64,000 nucleotides of DNA from contig CATQHW010000002.1 of NCBI GenBank assembly GCA_958296075.1, positions 682,001 through 746,000 on the forward strand, read 5' to 3'. Origin of the DNA: an uncultured Spirochaetia bacterium. Its GTDB lineage: Bacteria > Spirochaetota > Spirochaetia > SZUA-6 > Bin103. The stretch's first letter is position 1; the number at the start of each line of letters is the position of its first letter. Made by a program: the position numbers and the translations under genes. Positions 62,346 to 64,000 of this stretch are shown here, in pieces. The notes beneath the pieces are model-generated. The model was not told where the DNA came from and ran no database searches. It worked only from the letters and a program-made list of their open reading frames with translations.

Positions 62346-64000
62346 GTGACGCTGAATCGCCGGTTTCTCACGAGCAGGAAATGCACCCGCGTCCGCGGGT
62401 CGGTCCGAGCGCTTGCCCTGGGGTGCCTGGGCGCCGTGGCCATGGCGGCCGGCGCCCAGGTGCGGCTGGCCACCTGCGCCGGCGATCCGCGCCTGTGCCC
62501 GGAGGCCACCGGCCTCATCCACGCCCACGCGCCGGCGCTCGACAGCTTCTTCACGTTCTCCGGCGGCGCGTCGGTGGGCGACTTCAACCGGGACGGCCGG
62601 CAGGACCTGTTCCTGGTGACCGGCGGCGAGGGGCCGGACCGGCTCTACCTGAATCGGGGCGATGGCACCTTCCGGGAGGTCGCCGAGCAGGCCGGCGTGG
62701 CCGAGGTGCACCGGGGACACGGCTCGGTGGTGGGCGATGTCGACAAGGACGGGTGGCTCGACCTGTTCGTCACCAGCCTCGGCCCCATGACCGACGAGTG
62801 GAGCATGCCCGGCCACCACCTGCTGTGGCTCAATCAGGGCGGCCGGCCGGGCGGGCTGCTGGCCGACGGGACGCCGACGTTCCGCAACGTCGCGCGGCAG
62901 GCGCGGGTGGGCATGACCTCCCCCGAGCAGCCGTCCGGCATGGGTGCCGCCCTGGGCGACTACGACCGCGACGGCGACCTGGACCTGGTCGTGGTCGCCT
63001 GGTTGACCTGGGCCGAAGGCAGCGCGCTGTTCCGCAACGAAGGCATCGACGAGCGGACCGGCCTGCCGCGTTTCTCCAACGCCACCGCGCGGGCGCGCCT
63101 GTTCGGCGTGGAGTTGCACGGCCTTACCCCGCACGTGGTCGACGTCGACGGTGACCGCTGGCCGGAGGTGTTGGTGGCGGCCGACTACCGCACCAGCCGT
63201 CTGTACCGCAACAACGGCGACGGCACCTTTGCCGACGTGACGCGGGCGGCGCAGGTGGGGTTGGACGGCAACGGCATGGGCAGCGCGCTGGCCGACCTGG
63301 ACAACGACGGCCTGCTCGACTGGTACGTCACCTCCGTCTGGACCAACGCGCCGTTCCAGGACGCGACGGGGACCGTGGCGGGGACCGGCAACTACCTGTA
63401 CCGCAACCTCGGCGGCGGCGTGTTCGATTCCGGCGCGCGCGTCCGCGGACGGATCGCGCGCGGCGGCTGGGGGTGGGGCGTGGTGGCGGTCGACCTCGAT
63501 CACGACGGCCTGGTCGATCTGGTCGCCACCAACGGCTGGCGGCAGGAGAACGCCGACGGCCATCAGGAGTGGCTGCAGGACGCCACGCGCGTCTTCCACA
63601 ACCGCGGCGACCAAGGGTTCCGCGACGTCGCCGCCGATGCCGGGCTCGACCATCGCGCCGAAGGGCGCGGCATGGTGCGCTTCGACTACGACGACGACGG
63701 CGACCAGGATTTCCTGATCGTCAACAGCAGAGGCGTGCCCACCCTGGTCGCCAACACCGGCGGCACCGCCTCCGGCACTTGGCTGCGCGTGGAGCTGCGG
63801 CCCGCGCTCGACCTGCCGGTGCCCGCCGACGGCGTCGGCGCGGTGGTGCGCGTGCGCGCCGGCGGCATCACGCAGACGCGCCATGTCGAGACCGGCGGCG
63901 GCTATCTCGGCTCCTCGGAGCTGACCGCGCACTTCGGGCTCGGCGCTGCGGCGACGGTCGACGAGCTGCGCGTCGAATGGCCGGACGGCTGCGATACCAT
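62346..64000 (+). CDS. FG-GAP/VCBS repeat protein with ASPIC/UnbV domain (3' end outside window)
   Basis: Secreted beta-propeller protein, incomplete at the window end. Start chosen at the GTG at 62346 with a GAGAG site upstream (an earlier GTG at 62270 is possible); signal peptide ALALGCLGAVAMAAGAQ. Calcium-binding-type repeats follow: VGDFNRDGRQDLFLV, VGDVDKDGWLDLFV, LGDYDRDGDLDLVVV, LADLDNDGLLDWYV, VDLDHDGLVDLVAT and FDYDDDGDQDFLIV. The C-terminal part begins the ASPIC/UnbV region (GVGAVVRVRAGG; ELRVEWPDG). Members are often exported proteins of unknown role. Divergent from the PhyH gene. Confidence 0.87.
   Translation, partial: MTLNRRFLTSRKCTRVRGSVRALALGCLGAVAMAAGAQVRLATCAGDPRLCPEATGLIHAHAPALDSFFTFSGGASVGDFNRDGRQDLFLVTGGEGPDRLYLNRGDGTFREVAEQAGVAEVHRGHGSVVGDVDKDGWLDLFVTSLGPMTDEWSMPGHHLLWLNQGGRPGGLLADGTPTFRNVARQARVGMTSPEQPSGMGAALGDYDRDGDLDLVVVAWLTWAEGSALFRNEGIDERTGLPRFSNATARARLFGVELHGLTPHVVDVDGDRWPEVLVAADYRTSRLYRNNGDGTFADVTRAAQVGLDGNGMGSALADLDNDGLLDWYVTSVWTNAPFQDATGTVAGTGNYLYRNLGGGVFDSGARVRGRIARGGWGWGVVAVDLDHDGLVDLVATNGWRQENADGHQEWLQDATRVFHNRGDQGFRDVAADAGLDHRAEGRGMVRFDYDDDGDQDFLIVNSRGVPTLVANTGGTASGTWLRVELRPALDLPVPADGVGAVVRVRAGGITQTRHVETGGGYLGSSELTAHFGLGAAATVDELRVEWPDGCDT

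Noticed and set aside
62244..63932. A 562-codon minus-strand frame at the window end
   Set aside because: Antisense to clear FG-GAP repeats with a signal peptide on the plus strand.

Overview
The window is a roughly 70% GC chromosomal segment from a Gram-negative-type bacterium: lipoproteins, a beta-barrel-like outer-membrane protein, a LolA-like/MMPL transport operon and an M16 PreP-like protease. The mix of many Gfo/Idh/MocA dehydrogenases, xylose-isomerase-like TIM barrels, two phytanoyl-CoA dioxygenase family proteins, a GH88 hydrolase, a formate dehydrogenase and an ASPIC/FG-GAP protein resembles genomes of uncultured, often host- or sponge-associated lineages such as Spirochaetota. That placement is an impression from gene content, with no rRNA in the window to test it. 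No tRNA, rRNA or CRISPR array was seen.

Layout. 1-3.1 kb: a truncated-by-window LigD whose ligase domain has lost its catalytic lysine, a small ORF and a DsbD-alpha-like lipoprotein. 3.1-11.0 kb: housekeeping genes (rpsR, prs, metG) around a tightly overlapping four-gene sugar/polyol oxidoreductase operon. 11.4-22.3 kb: a mobile/defence island. It holds a low-GC 1516-aa Mrr-nuclease/STAND NTPase and a XamI-type restriction-modification pair. It is bordered on both sides, in direct orientation, by an IS21 end plus an IS3-family remnant, with a truncated istA, an IS256 fragment and an HTH/ImmA remnant alongside. 22.3-31.4 kb: an S9 peptidase, a cupin, a lipoprotein with six ~40-aa repeats, an Asp-box propeller protein, a threonine aldolase and another Gfo/Idh. 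31.5-39 kb: an HD phosphohydrolase overlapping a YwgA-like gene, an amino-acid oxidase-like flavoprotein, rlmN, NAD-dependent formate dehydrogenase, a clipped HicB-like ORF and an OYE-family enzyme. 39-45.5 kb: a PhyH/SDR/GH88 operon and the M16 protease. 45.5-51.4 kb: a DUF4143 ATPase, a TauABC-like transporter and an AAA ATPase with a C-terminal nuclease fold. 51.5-54.8 kb: a three-gene cassette of two BREX-type (DUF2791-like) P-loop proteins, one apparently active and one with degraded Walker motifs, plus an unknown protein. A 44-bp direct repeat that reads as a promoter lies on each side of the cassette. 54.8-64 kb: a SAF-domain dehydrogenase, a lipoprotein, the MMPL/LolA-like/barrel operon, a second PhyH protein and the start of an FG-GAP/ASPIC protein.

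Most operons use 1-4 base ATGA/GTGA/TTGA stop-start overlaps, so I used the overlaps to place many non-ATG starts. The most interesting candidates for undescribed biology are the paired active/inactive ATPase cassette with its repeated leaderless promoter (51.5-54.8 kb), the Mrr-STAND protein beside the XamI system (12.8-20.2 kb), and the ligase-dead LigD.
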